Below, in pieces: positions 1-6,728 of a stretch of DNA of 11,069 nucleotides (the first letter of the stretch is position 1; every line of letters starts with the position of its first letter). A program made the translations under genes and the position numbers. The notes under the pieces are model-generated. The model was not told the origin of the DNA, made no database searches, and saw only the letters and a program-made list of their open reading frames with translations. The stretch comes from Candidatus Poseidoniaceae archaeon (GTDB taxonomy: Archaea > Thermoplasmatota > Poseidoniia > Poseidoniales > Poseidoniaceae). The stretch is from positions 1 through 11,069 of the forward strand of contig JAQXFL010000143.1 of assembly GCA_029250345.1 (NCBI GenBank), in the 5' to 3' direction.

Positions 1-1748
1 AATTGACGTCGGTCTGAATGCCCTGAAAAGCCGTCAATAGTAACCATTTCACAGCCAATCTTAACGATTTCAGTTTTGCCGTTGATGATCATTGGCACTT
101 CGCCGAATCCTTTCTGCAAGCGACGGCCGAGTGTTCCTTCAGCTTGGTAGCCGACAAAGCATAACGAATTTCGGTCTTCATGCGCCCAATTCTTGAAGTA
201 TTCCATCACTGGACCGCCGTTTAGCATACCTGAAGTAGCCAATACGATACAGGGCGAATTGTCCATTATGATGCTTTCACGTAATTCACGGCCTTTCACT
301 GGACGGAACCATTCGCTTGTGAATGGGTTTTCTCCATCGTCCTTGAGCAGCGACTTACGCAAACTGCTGGTGAGGTAATCAGGGTGCGAGGCGTGTATTG
401 CAGTCGCTTCCTGTATCATTCCATCCAACCAAACTGGCACTGGCTTCACATTTCCAGAGCGGAACAATTCATCAATTGCAATCATCACTTCTTGACTTCG
501 TCCAACTGCGAAAACCGGACAAATCACTTTACCACCACGAGCAATCGTCCTGGAGACGATGTCTTGCAATTCCTGATTAGCTTCTTGCCGAGAGGGTTGA
601 TAGTCACCCGAAGCGCCGTATGTGGATTCGATTACGAGCGTTTCCACACGAGGGAAACGAGTGTTGGCAGCGTCAAACAACCATGATTTCTCGTACTTTT
701 GGTCACCACTGAATACAATGTTATGCTTTCCATCTCCGATGTGGAGATGAACTGCAGATGAGCCGAGAATGTGACCCGCATTCGAAAAAGTAAGTTTGAT
801 GTCTGGAGCAATATCTGTGGTTTCATCCCAGTTGACGTCAACGACATGCTTCATACAGGTACGAATGTCTTCCATGTCATAGGGTGCACGCTTTCCTTCC
901 GCACCACCGACTTTGAGGTAGTCGGTTTGAAGCAGAAGCATGAGGTCACGAGTAGGAGGAGTACAGTAAACTGGACCACGGTATCCATACTTGAACAACA
1001 CCGGGAGCATTCCAGCGTGATCGAGGTGAGAGTGAGTCAGTACAACCGCATCCAACTTTTCCAGTGGCAAAGCCTCAGGAGCTGTGAAGTACGGCATCGG
1101 GTCAGTGTCCGAAGCAATGTTGACACCAACATCAATCATAACACGGGATTCGTTTGTCGTAACAAAGTGACATGCCCTACCGACTTCACGGTATGAACCA
1201 AGGGCGGTTACCCGTGCCCATGCAGCACCTGGACGTTGAGGTCGGTGAATATTCAAGCCGAAATCTTTGAGCAACTTACGGCGCTCGTCAGCATTTGCGT
1301 GTCGGTATCCACGGATGTCGTGAACCGTCTTGGAAATCAATGGCGGGGTTCGCTCAACAGTGACCAGCCATCCAGATTGGTCGCGGATTTGTTGCAAGTT
1401 AATCCCTCTTCGTCCAACTGCTTCTCCAGGGTTTTGGCATTGGACCGTGATTTCACGGTAGCACGCATCAAAGTAGATTTGATTGATGTCGGCAGTTTCT
1501 GGAATGATTTCTTTCACAATCCTCGTAGCCTCTTCTTCAGACTTCATGATTGAAGCATCAGGTCGGAGTACAATCTTTCTCTTTACTTTTTGAGAGAGCT
1601 TGGCAAGAAGTCCGTCTGTAGCCAGGATTCGGTTCGGTTCTGGAGTCACCAGGGCAATATTGCCAGCTTCGAGTTCAACAGTGTAGGGTATGTCTTTGGG
1701 GACAATCTTCTGCACTTGGTCTTTCAATTCTTTAAACGTTAGACGCAT
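1..1748 (-). CDS. fttA: aCPSF1/FttA transcription termination factor, KH-metallo-beta-lactamase-beta-CASP ribonuclease (3' end outside the window)
   Basis: About 582 residues are present and the C-terminal end, probably some 50-60 residues, lies beyond the left edge. Reading from the ATG at 1748, the N-terminal ~145 residues are KH-like, with a GRRG loop at about 112-115. The metallo-beta-lactamase core follows, with HSHLDH at 239-244, a metal-ligand His in AGHILG (~326) and Asp in SGDQ (~349). The beta-CASP part shows VIEST, VFAVGRSQE and the SGHSD motif with His ~577. This order and size match archaeal CPSF1 (FttA), an endonuclease and 5'-3' exonuclease that releases RNA polymerase and forms transcript 3' ends at U-rich sites. 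A GGTGA ribosome-binding site lies six bases before the ATG. It follows psmB on the same strand after 83 bp, so co-transcription is likely. All catalytic motifs visible here are intact. Confidence 0.96.
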   Translation of the reverse strand, partial: MRLTFKELKDQVQKIVPKDIPYTVELEAGNIALVTPEPNRILATDGLLAKLSQKVKRKIVLRPDASIMKSEEEATRIVKEIIPETADINQIYFDACYREITVQCQNPGEAVGRRGINLQQIRDQSGWLVTVERTPPLISKTVHDIRGYRHANADERRKLLKDFGLNIHRPQRPGAAWARVTALGSYREVGRACHFVTTNESRVMIDVGVNIASDTDPMPYFTAPEALPLEKLDAVVLTHSHLDHAGMLPVLFKYGYRGPVYCTPPTRDLMLLLQTDYLKVGGAEGKRAPYDMEDIRTCMKHVVDVNWDETTDIAPDIKLTFSNAGHILGSSAVHLHIGDGKHNIVFSGDQKYEKSWLFDAANTRFPRVETLVIESTYGASGDYQPSRQEANQELQDIVSRTIARGGKVICPVFAVGRSQEVMIAIDELFRSGNVKPVPVWLDGMIQEATAIHASHPDYLTSSLRKSLLKDDGENPFTSEWFRPVKGRELRESIIMDNSPCIVLATSGMLNGGPVMEYFKNWAHEDRNSLCFVGYQAEGTLGRRLQKGFGEVPMIINGKTEIVKIGCEMVTIDGFSGHSDRRQ

Positions 1749-1754
1749 TATAAT

Positions 1755-1759
1755 TCACC
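1755..1759 (-). promoter_or_regulatory. Ribosome-binding site of fttA (GGTGA)
   Basis: GGTGA on the minus strand lies six bases upstream of the ATG at 1748. GGTGA is complementary to UCACC in the archaeal 16S rRNA 3' end. It fixes the fttA start and suggests translation from within a longer psmB-fttA message rather than from a leaderless transcript. Confidence 0.6.
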
Positions 1760-1831
1760 GTGTCCCGCGCTCGCGCAACAATGTGCACAGACTCTCCCGA
1801 TGGGAGCGCAGATGAGCTGCGGGAATGTGAA

Positions 1832-2458
1832 TCAAGAGAGAAGTTTGTCAATCTCTGCTTGGGAAAGGGCCACGTAGCCGTCTTTGGCGGTAATTACTGC
1901 CAAATCCATGCCGTTGCCGGAGGCGGCGTCACGCTGCCCCGATGCGTGGAGGGCACGGGCCGCGAGTTTCAATGCATCGGTTCGCGACATACCTTCGCTG
2001 AAGCCGTCTTCGAGAACACCGTACATGTATGGAGAGCCGGAACCTGTTGCACAATACAAGTCAGGAATTGAACCACCAGCGGAATCTATAGAGTAGACGT
2101 GTCCGCCTTCATCATCGACACCTACAATCAACAATTGAACCCAGTGTGGGCGTCCAGAGAGAATGTTTGCAGTGAGGGTTGCAGCACCACGTACGGTCAT
2201 CTGTTGTTGACGACGCAATTGGAAAAGAGCAACTTCCGCCGAGAGTGTTCGAGAAAGTGATTGAGCGTGTCCGACAAGACCTGCTGTTGTAAGTGCCAAG
2301 TTCTCTCCGATTTTGAAGAGTTTTTGCACACTCTTGTTAGCAATGAAATGACCCATGGTTGCTCTGTGGTCTGCTCCTACGACGACACCGCCATCGAAAG
2401 TGATGCCTATTGTGCTGGTTCCGGTTTTCAATACGTTCTGGTGTGCTTCCATTGTCAT
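1832..2458 (-). CDS. psmB: Archaeal 20S proteasome beta subunit (N-terminal nucleophile hydrolase)
   Basis: Threonine-protease subunit of the 20S core particle, which degrades unfolded or tagged proteins in the cytoplasm. From the ATG at 2458 the product has 208 residues. A 13-residue propeptide ends in KTG, and processing after that Gly exposes the catalytic Thr (TSTIG). Counting from this Thr, Asp17 (GAD), Lys33 (VQK), the GSGSP loop and the RDAASG segment carrying Asp166 are all in place, so it should be active. A TTG in frame at 2461 gives a three-base longer alternative. I prefer the ATG at 2458, but ATG 2452 is also possible. It is the first gene of a minus-strand pair with fttA, a linkage I recall from other euryarchaea. 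It diverges from the sepF-like gene across a 172-bp region containing a palindrome. No alpha subunit is in the window. Confidence 0.97.
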   Translation of the reverse strand: MTMEAHQNVLKTGTSTIGITFDGGVVVGADHRATMGHFIANKSVQKLFKIGENLALTTAGLVGHAQSLSRTLSAEVALFQLRRQQQMTVRGAATLTANILSGRPHWVQLLIVGVDDEGGHVYSIDSAGGSIPDLYCATGSGSPYMYGVLEDGFSEGMSRTDALKLAARALHASGQRDAASGNGMDLAVITAKDGYVALSQAEIDKLLS

Positions 2459-2554
2459 CAATCCTATGTTTTGGTCGACACCTCTTGAACCTTGAGGCGC
2501 AAATGCTAGGTATTAGCGGACCCTTATCAACCCCACGAGCCGACGGCTAGAGCC

Positions 2555-2568
2555 TTTGATGCATCAAA
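2555..2568. promoter_or_regulatory. Perfect 14-bp palindrome in the psmB/sepF divergent intergenic region
   Basis: TTTGATGCATCAAA is its own reverse complement over 14 bases, and the next base on each side breaks the symmetry. It lies 97 bases upstream of the psmB ATG and 63 bases upstream of the sepF-like ATG, within the only long divergent promoter region in the left half of the window. A dimeric helix-turn-helix operator is a reasonable reading. The AT-rich flank could also hold basal promoter elements. There is no loop, so an RNA hairpin is unlikely. Confidence 0.4.
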
Positions 2569-2630
2569 AAACACCACAATGACTTGGATTCATGCGAGTC
2601 TTCTTGAGGTGGAGGTTGTGAGGGTGAGTT

Positions 2631-3260
2631 ATGCGCCGGAGGAGAAAAGGGAAGAAAGACGAGGCCCAGTCTTCCCTTGACGCTTTCACCAATATTGTCT
2701 CTGACGCTGAGGCAGAGAAGTCAACCATGGTACCTTCGATGCCAGACCTCGATGCATTGACACGCGCCGATGAAAAGGCACGCAAAACAAGCGACGATGG
2801 CGAAACGACTGTCGCAGAACCCGAAAGCAGCCAACCATTGCGAACGTTCAACATGCCAAGTATGAATCAGCAGCCTACTGTTGCGATTCCCGAAGCGGAA
2901 GTCATCTACCACAAGCTTGGCGAGATGTACCCGCATGCCCCCATTATCGATTCACAACATGGGCTGGTGTTGCACCGTGCAGTGCTCAACGACATCACGG
3001 GGTGCGGTCAACTGATGGATTGGGTTGCTGACGACCATGCCGTCATTGTCGAAATGAGCAGATTGATGAAAAAGACGGTCGAATTCAACAGCGCCATTGC
3101 TCGACTCAATACCTTCATAGATTCTGATTTGGGTGGCCAAATTATCCAGATGACCGACACCCGACTCATGTTGCTTCCACCTGGATGCAGAGGTGTTCGA
3201 GGTGTCGACATGGAAGCGTTTGCCGTTGATGCGAAACAACTCGGCAGGCAGGGATTGTGA
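2631..3260 (+). CDS. sepF: SepF-like cell division protein (FtsZ membrane-anchor family)
   Basis: A 209-residue protein. The C-terminal ~100 residues match the SepF fold as I know it from archaeal and bacterial members: a strand HAVIVEMSRL (about 137-146), a helix FNSAIARLNTFID, then GGQIIQM and a final strand RLMLLPPG. In known SepF proteins this domain dimerises and binds the FtsZ C-terminus, tethering the division ring to the membrane. The N-terminus is very basic (MRRRRKGKK). An ~85-residue polar linker follows, rich in Ser, Asp and Glu, without the short hydrophobic amphipathic anchor usual in SepF. The start is ATG, preceded by GGTGA three bases away and GGAGGT further up. The TGA overlaps the ATG of the zpr1-like gene by one base, so the two are probably translationally coupled. 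The family call is by remembered motif similarity, not a search. Confidence 0.78.
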   Translation: MRRRRKGKKDEAQSSLDAFTNIVSDAEAEKSTMVPSMPDLDALTRADEKARKTSDDGETTVAEPESSQPLRTFNMPSMNQQPTVAIPEAEVIYHKLGEMYPHAPIIDSQHGLVLHRAVLNDITGCGQLMDWVADDHAVIVEMSRLMKKTVEFNSAIARLNTFIDSDLGGQIIQMTDTRLMLLPPGCRGVRGVDMEAFAVDAKQLGRQGL

Positions 3261-3886
3261 TGGATGAACAAGACATCAACATTCCTTGCCCAATATGCCA
3301 CCAAGAAGGGCAACTAAGAATGGTCGCTCACGTCGACGAAATCCCATACTTTGGCGAGCATACCCAAGTAACGGTAATGTGCCATGCATGCGGATGGAGA
3401 CAGACCGATTTCATTCCGGCAGAGGGCCGCAAAGCCGGTGCGTGGTCACTTCGAATCGACGATGTCAAAAAATTACGAAGTCGTGTCGTTCGCTCATCGT
3501 CATGCACTGTACGAATTCCCGAACTGGATCTTGAAGTCATGCCAGGCACCAATTCAACCGGATATGTCAGTAACATCGAAGGTGTGCTCAACAGATTCGT
3601 CGATATCATCAATATGGTTCGCCGAGATGTTGTCCGAGATTTATCCAATCCGGACGCTGAGCAAGAAGAACTCATGCAATCACTGCAAACACTCGATGGT
3701 CTACTTGACTCCATCGAGAACGCCGGAAATACAACGCAATTCACCGTCGACTTTCTTGACCCAAACGGTCATTCAATGATCCTTGATGAGGATGCTGACG
3801 AGAGAGAACTGACCGCTGAAGAACTTGAAGAGTTGCCAATCGGTCCGGACCCAGCGGTGTTTTCTTCTGACGATGTTGCCAATTAA
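3260..3886 (+). CDS. ZPR1-related zinc-finger protein
   Basis: A 208-residue archaeal ZPR1-type protein. A C4 zinc finger is formed by CPIC at 10-13 and CHAC at 41-44. The stretch between them (VDEIPYFGEHTQ, 25-36) and the following GWRQTDF are strongly diagnostic of ZPR1. A beta-rich domain follows (EVMPGTNSTG around 90-100), then a helical segment and an acidic C-terminal tail. Eukaryotic ZPR1 binds eEF1A and assists its folding. A similar role for the archaeal protein with aEF1A is inference. I chose ATG 3260, which overlaps the sepF TGA in a TGATG junction, over the GTG at 3257. The stop TAA lies inside a TTAA shared with the oppositely oriented trpS stop. The downstream gene is convergent, so this is the last gene of the sepF-zpr1 unit. 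Confidence 0.93.
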   Translation: MDEQDINIPCPICHQEGQLRMVAHVDEIPYFGEHTQVTVMCHACGWRQTDFIPAEGRKAGAWSLRIDDVKKLRSRVVRSSSCTVRIPELDLEVMPGTNSTGYVSNIEGVLNRFVDIINMVRRDVVRDLSNPDAEQEELMQSLQTLDGLLDSIENAGNTTQFTVDFLDPNGHSMILDEDADERELTAEELEELPIGPDPAVFSSDDVAN

Positions 3887-5268
3887 CGGGCGTCCGATGC
3901 GAGGAATTCCTCGACCAGGTGAGCGGTCTGATCACGCATTTCGTGCAATTCACCAAGCCATGACGTGGCTCGTTCAATGCACATTTGTTTCATTTCACCC
4001 GCAAGAATCTTTCCTGAACGATAATCACTATTGATTTCAGCAAGGAACGAGTCATCATCTTCGAAGAAGTACATCATGTAACGGTATGCGACATCAATAT
4101 CGGGATTACCACCCAGCCGTCTGTGTTCTTCAACGGTTGATTGGCCGCCTGAGAATGCACGTTTAATTTTCTTCTCAACAACCGAGATGTCGTCACCTAG
4201 GAAAAGAGTGGTTTTTGGTTTACTGCTGCTCATCTTCTCCCCTGTAAGCCCGACTGCAAAATGGTGATAGGTCGATGAAGGAGCAAGAAGACCCATACCA
4301 CCAAGTGAACGTTCATAATCGAGCAGCTTCATGCGGATTTTGGATTTATCTTTCGAAGTTGCACTTGGAACACGAACCGTTCCCTGCTTGGGATTCGACA
4401 TGATATCGGAGTACCCAAGATGTTCAAGGCACTCAACAATTCCACTGAAGACGGCATTCAACCGTTCCTTGTCAAGACGACCGTTTGGTAATTGGCCCAG
4501 CACCTCTGCGTTGTCATCTTGAACCGAAAGCGTGATGACGACACCTGATGATTTACCGTCGTTCACATTGAACCAGTTGGTTTTCGAAGCAAGACCTCTG
4601 GTAAGCCGCAAATGAGGGTCTTGATCGACACCCACTGGCACCACGATTGGTCGAAGCCCACCGTATTCGTCGGTCTGAGGATGGAGGATATCCCCCACTT
4701 GAACCAAAGGCGCCTGAACATGAGCCAGATTGGTTTCGCCGTTGAAACCGTATATCGATTCAAATTCGTTGAGGTTTGTGCGCTTGCCAAGTTGAAACCC
4801 TAACCTTTGGACGATAGGACGTGAAGATTGGAAGTAAACGTTGGTTTTTTCCGGGTCCAGGCCGAGTGCTGCGTAATGAGAGATGTATTCTTCAAGAGCG
4901 ATGCGTCGACCCTTTTCCAACGATACGCCACGGGTTGCTTGGCTTTCGAGATCCGCAACTGCGATTGTCACATCGCCGCCAAGCTGTTGAAACCATTTGA
5001 CTTGATCAATGACCATTGAATGGCCCATGTGCATTTGTCCGCTTGGCATGAGGCCTGTGAGGACTCCAAATGAATCGCCTTGCCGTTGTGCGTCAAGAAC
5101 GGTCTCCAATTCGCGGTGTGCAAACACAATACCTCGTCGGTGAAGACGAGACGGTTGAGGGAGGGAGACTGAATCCATAGAGGACAGTCCGAACTGTTCG
5201 ATAATGCGAGAATAATCCGTCGATTGAGCACTTCCCCATGGGTCAATGACGACATCTTCTCCTGCCAT
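3883..5268 (-). CDS. trpS: Tryptophanyl-tRNA synthetase, archaeal/eukaryotic type
   Basis: A class Ic aminoacyl-tRNA synthetase charging tRNA-Trp, 461 residues. The archaeal signature starts with DPWGS (9-13). The HIGH motif appears as HMGH (80-83) after PSGQM. DQDPHLRLTR (215-224) and SSTYHHF (331-337) flank a long segment, and the KMSKS loop is GEKMSSSK (343-350). Between residues ~226 and ~330 there are about 100 residues that I believe are not part of the minimal archaeal enzyme, so this looks like a lineage insertion. It is free of stops and in frame. The C-terminal part (FFEDDD, then a helical anticodon-binding bundle) is complete. A GAGAGG motif lies eight bases before the ATG. The gene lies 53 bp downstream of the anchored ectoprotein gene on the same strand, and its stop overlaps zpr1 by four bases. 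Confidence 0.97.
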   Translation of the reverse strand: MAGEDVVIDPWGSAQSTDYSRIIEQFGLSSMDSVSLPQPSRLHRRGIVFAHRELETVLDAQRQGDSFGVLTGLMPSGQMHMGHSMVIDQVKWFQQLGGDVTIAVADLESQATRGVSLEKGRRIALEEYISHYAALGLDPEKTNVYFQSSRPIVQRLGFQLGKRTNLNEFESIYGFNGETNLAHVQAPLVQVGDILHPQTDEYGGLRPIVVPVGVDQDPHLRLTRGLASKTNWFNVNDGKSSGVVITLSVQDDNAEVLGQLPNGRLDKERLNAVFSGIVECLEHLGYSDIMSNPKQGTVRVPSATSKDKSKIRMKLLDYERSLGGMGLLAPSSTYHHFAVGLTGEKMSSSKPKTTLFLGDDISVVEKKIKRAFSGGQSTVEEHRRLGGNPDIDVAYRYMMYFFEDDDSFLAEINSDYRSGKILAGEMKQMCIERATSWLGELHEMRDQTAHLVEEFLASDAR

Positions 5269-5321
5269 GTTCAGTTCCTCTCAAACGTCGGTGAAGACTT
5301 CATGGCATCAAGGCTTCGCCC

Positions 5322-6599
5322 TTATTCTGCTTCAAACATCGATTGCTGTGAAGCATAATCCCTGCCAGCATCTGAATTTTTATTGGCGAACGGACCGAGG
5401 CCCTCTCGTTTGAGAATATACATCATTCCGGTGATTGTAGAAACCGTGATGATGACGGCCAAATACGGAAGCCAAGGCGCATCACCAAGACCGTCTCGAG
5501 GTTGGACAAGCCATGTAAACACAAGATTGGAATCGCCGGTAAAGCGTTTCGACCACTTGAACAAGTCCGTCGTATCGTGTGCAGCAATGGTCACGGCCGA
5601 AGAATAATTGTTCCAAAACTGCGAACGACCTACAACATCATAGTCGACCGTCCCGTTAACGACAATGGACACATTGTGTCCTCGTAAGACCGAAAGGTGT
5701 AGGTATTCCGAATCGATGTGTGTATACCCTTCAGAAGTTTTCTTCACGCCCTCAAGTGACAGCAGCGTACCGTTTTCATCACGAACATCAACAACAGATT
5801 CAGAGCCAACATCAAGAATCCACGTCATCGGAACATTCCAAGCCAAGGGTGCAACAGCAGTGCATTGCTCGGTCAAAAGTGACTCAAATTCAATGATTGT
5901 TTGGTTGGCAACAACCGAACTGGAGTGAGCGATTTCATAGCAGTCATGAACGGTCCAATACGACCATGCCTCGCCCCATGTCGTCATCCATGCTTGTGCT
6001 TCAAGGTCGAGGTATTCTGCGATATCCTTGTCGTGACGGATTGTAGCATCGTTGACTCGTCCAACCCAGTACAAGTTGACCAGTCCACCCTCTTCCACCG
6101 CCGTTTGTACTTGCTCCTTCGAGCCGATAATCTGCTCGAGACTTCCACCTCGGCGGCCAAGGTTGAACCAATCCCAATCGTCGACGGGGGAATCTTCTGA
6201 TGAATGCCATGCAGTCGATGTCAATCCGTTCATGTCACCATGAATTGGAAATCCTTGGCCTGCTATTGTCGTGTGTTGACTCATCGTCAAGCCAGGTGGT
6301 GTGAAAGTCGATACTGGATTGGCACCCCAGTGACTCGCCTCAATTCGCCCGGTAATGTAGTTCTGGCATTCGAGTGCAACGGCACCAGGATCTGCATTCC
6401 ATGACAGATGTGGCATCCCATAGCAACCAAACTCATCACCGTTATCGAGCCGTTCTTGAGCAAGTGCTGTTCGAAGCCATCCATCCTCCTCCCATCGTAC
6501 TTCAGCCATCGCTACAGGACTAAACGTCGAGGACAAGAGACAAAGAAGAACGGTGACAACAAAACCACGAAGGAACCGTCCTTGGGAGGCTGTTGCCAT
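5322..6599 (-). CDS. Secreted, C-terminally membrane-anchored protein of unknown function
   Basis: I do not recognise the family. The 425-residue product has an N-terminal signal peptide (hydrophobic ~11-30, with a likely cleavage after AMA at 30-32) and one transmembrane helix near the C-terminus (about 377-396). A short basic, polar tail of ~28 residues ends the chain. Topology is therefore a ~340-residue ectodomain outside the cell with the tail inside. The ectodomain contains four cysteines (59, 78, 220, 246), which could form two disulfides, and is very rich in Trp (WDWF, WMTTWGEAWSYW). Five N-glycosylation sequons lie between 232 and 333 (N232, N276, N309, N315, N331). The middle part (residues ~150-200) is mixed in composition, and 255-345 looks like beta strands. 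Its neighbours, trpS and the divergent acyltransferase, give no clear functional hint. It could be a cell-surface binding or envelope protein, but that is only a guess. Confidence 0.85.
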   Translation of the reverse strand: MATASQGRFLRGFVVTVLLCLLSSTFSPVAMAEVRWEEDGWLRTALAQERLDNGDEFGCYGMPHLSWNADPGAVALECQNYITGRIEASHWGANPVSTFTPPGLTMSQHTTIAGQGFPIHGDMNGLTSTAWHSSEDSPVDDWDWFNLGRRGGSLEQIIGSKEQVQTAVEEGGLVNLYWVGRVNDATIRHDKDIAEYLDLEAQAWMTTWGEAWSYWTVHDCYEIAHSSSVVANQTIIEFESLLTEQCTAVAPLAWNVPMTWILDVGSESVVDVRDENGTLLSLEGVKKTSEGYTHIDSEYLHLSVLRGHNVSIVVNGTVDYDVVGRSQFWNNYSSAVTIAAHDTTDLFKWSKRFTGDSNLVFTWLVQPRDGLGDAPWLPYLAVIITVSTITGMMYILKREGLGPFANKNSDAGRDYASQQSMFEAE

Positions 6600-6728
6600 A
6601 GAATACGCTGTGGAAGGAATGCTTTCATGGTTTGTATGAGCATGACAGAGTTCAAAAAGGTGTGAAAGTGATGTCTATGCCTCCAAAAGAAGGGAACAGT
6701 CAAAACCCGTGGTTGATTGCAATTTACT
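6600..6728. promoter_or_regulatory. Divergent intergenic region between the ectoprotein and acyltransferase genes
   Basis: A 129-bp region that must hold the promoters for two divergent genes. No strong TATA-like box or Shine-Dalgarno sequence stands out for either. A TACAAA-type stretch on the minus strand near 6629-6636 is 30-37 bases from the ectoprotein ATG and is a weak candidate. Nothing resembling a repeat or operator was found. Confidence 0.35.

Noticed and set aside
632..1553. Plus- and minus-strand frames of 71-141 codons inside the fttA region
   Set aside because: They are out of frame with the continuous 582-codon KH-beta-CASP coding sequence, which carries all the conserved motifs. 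They have no recognisable motifs of their own.
2540..2551. AGCC-GAC-GGCT hairpin upstream of the sepF-like gene
   Set aside because: A four-base-pair stem is too short to call a terminator or structured RNA, and it has no U-tract.
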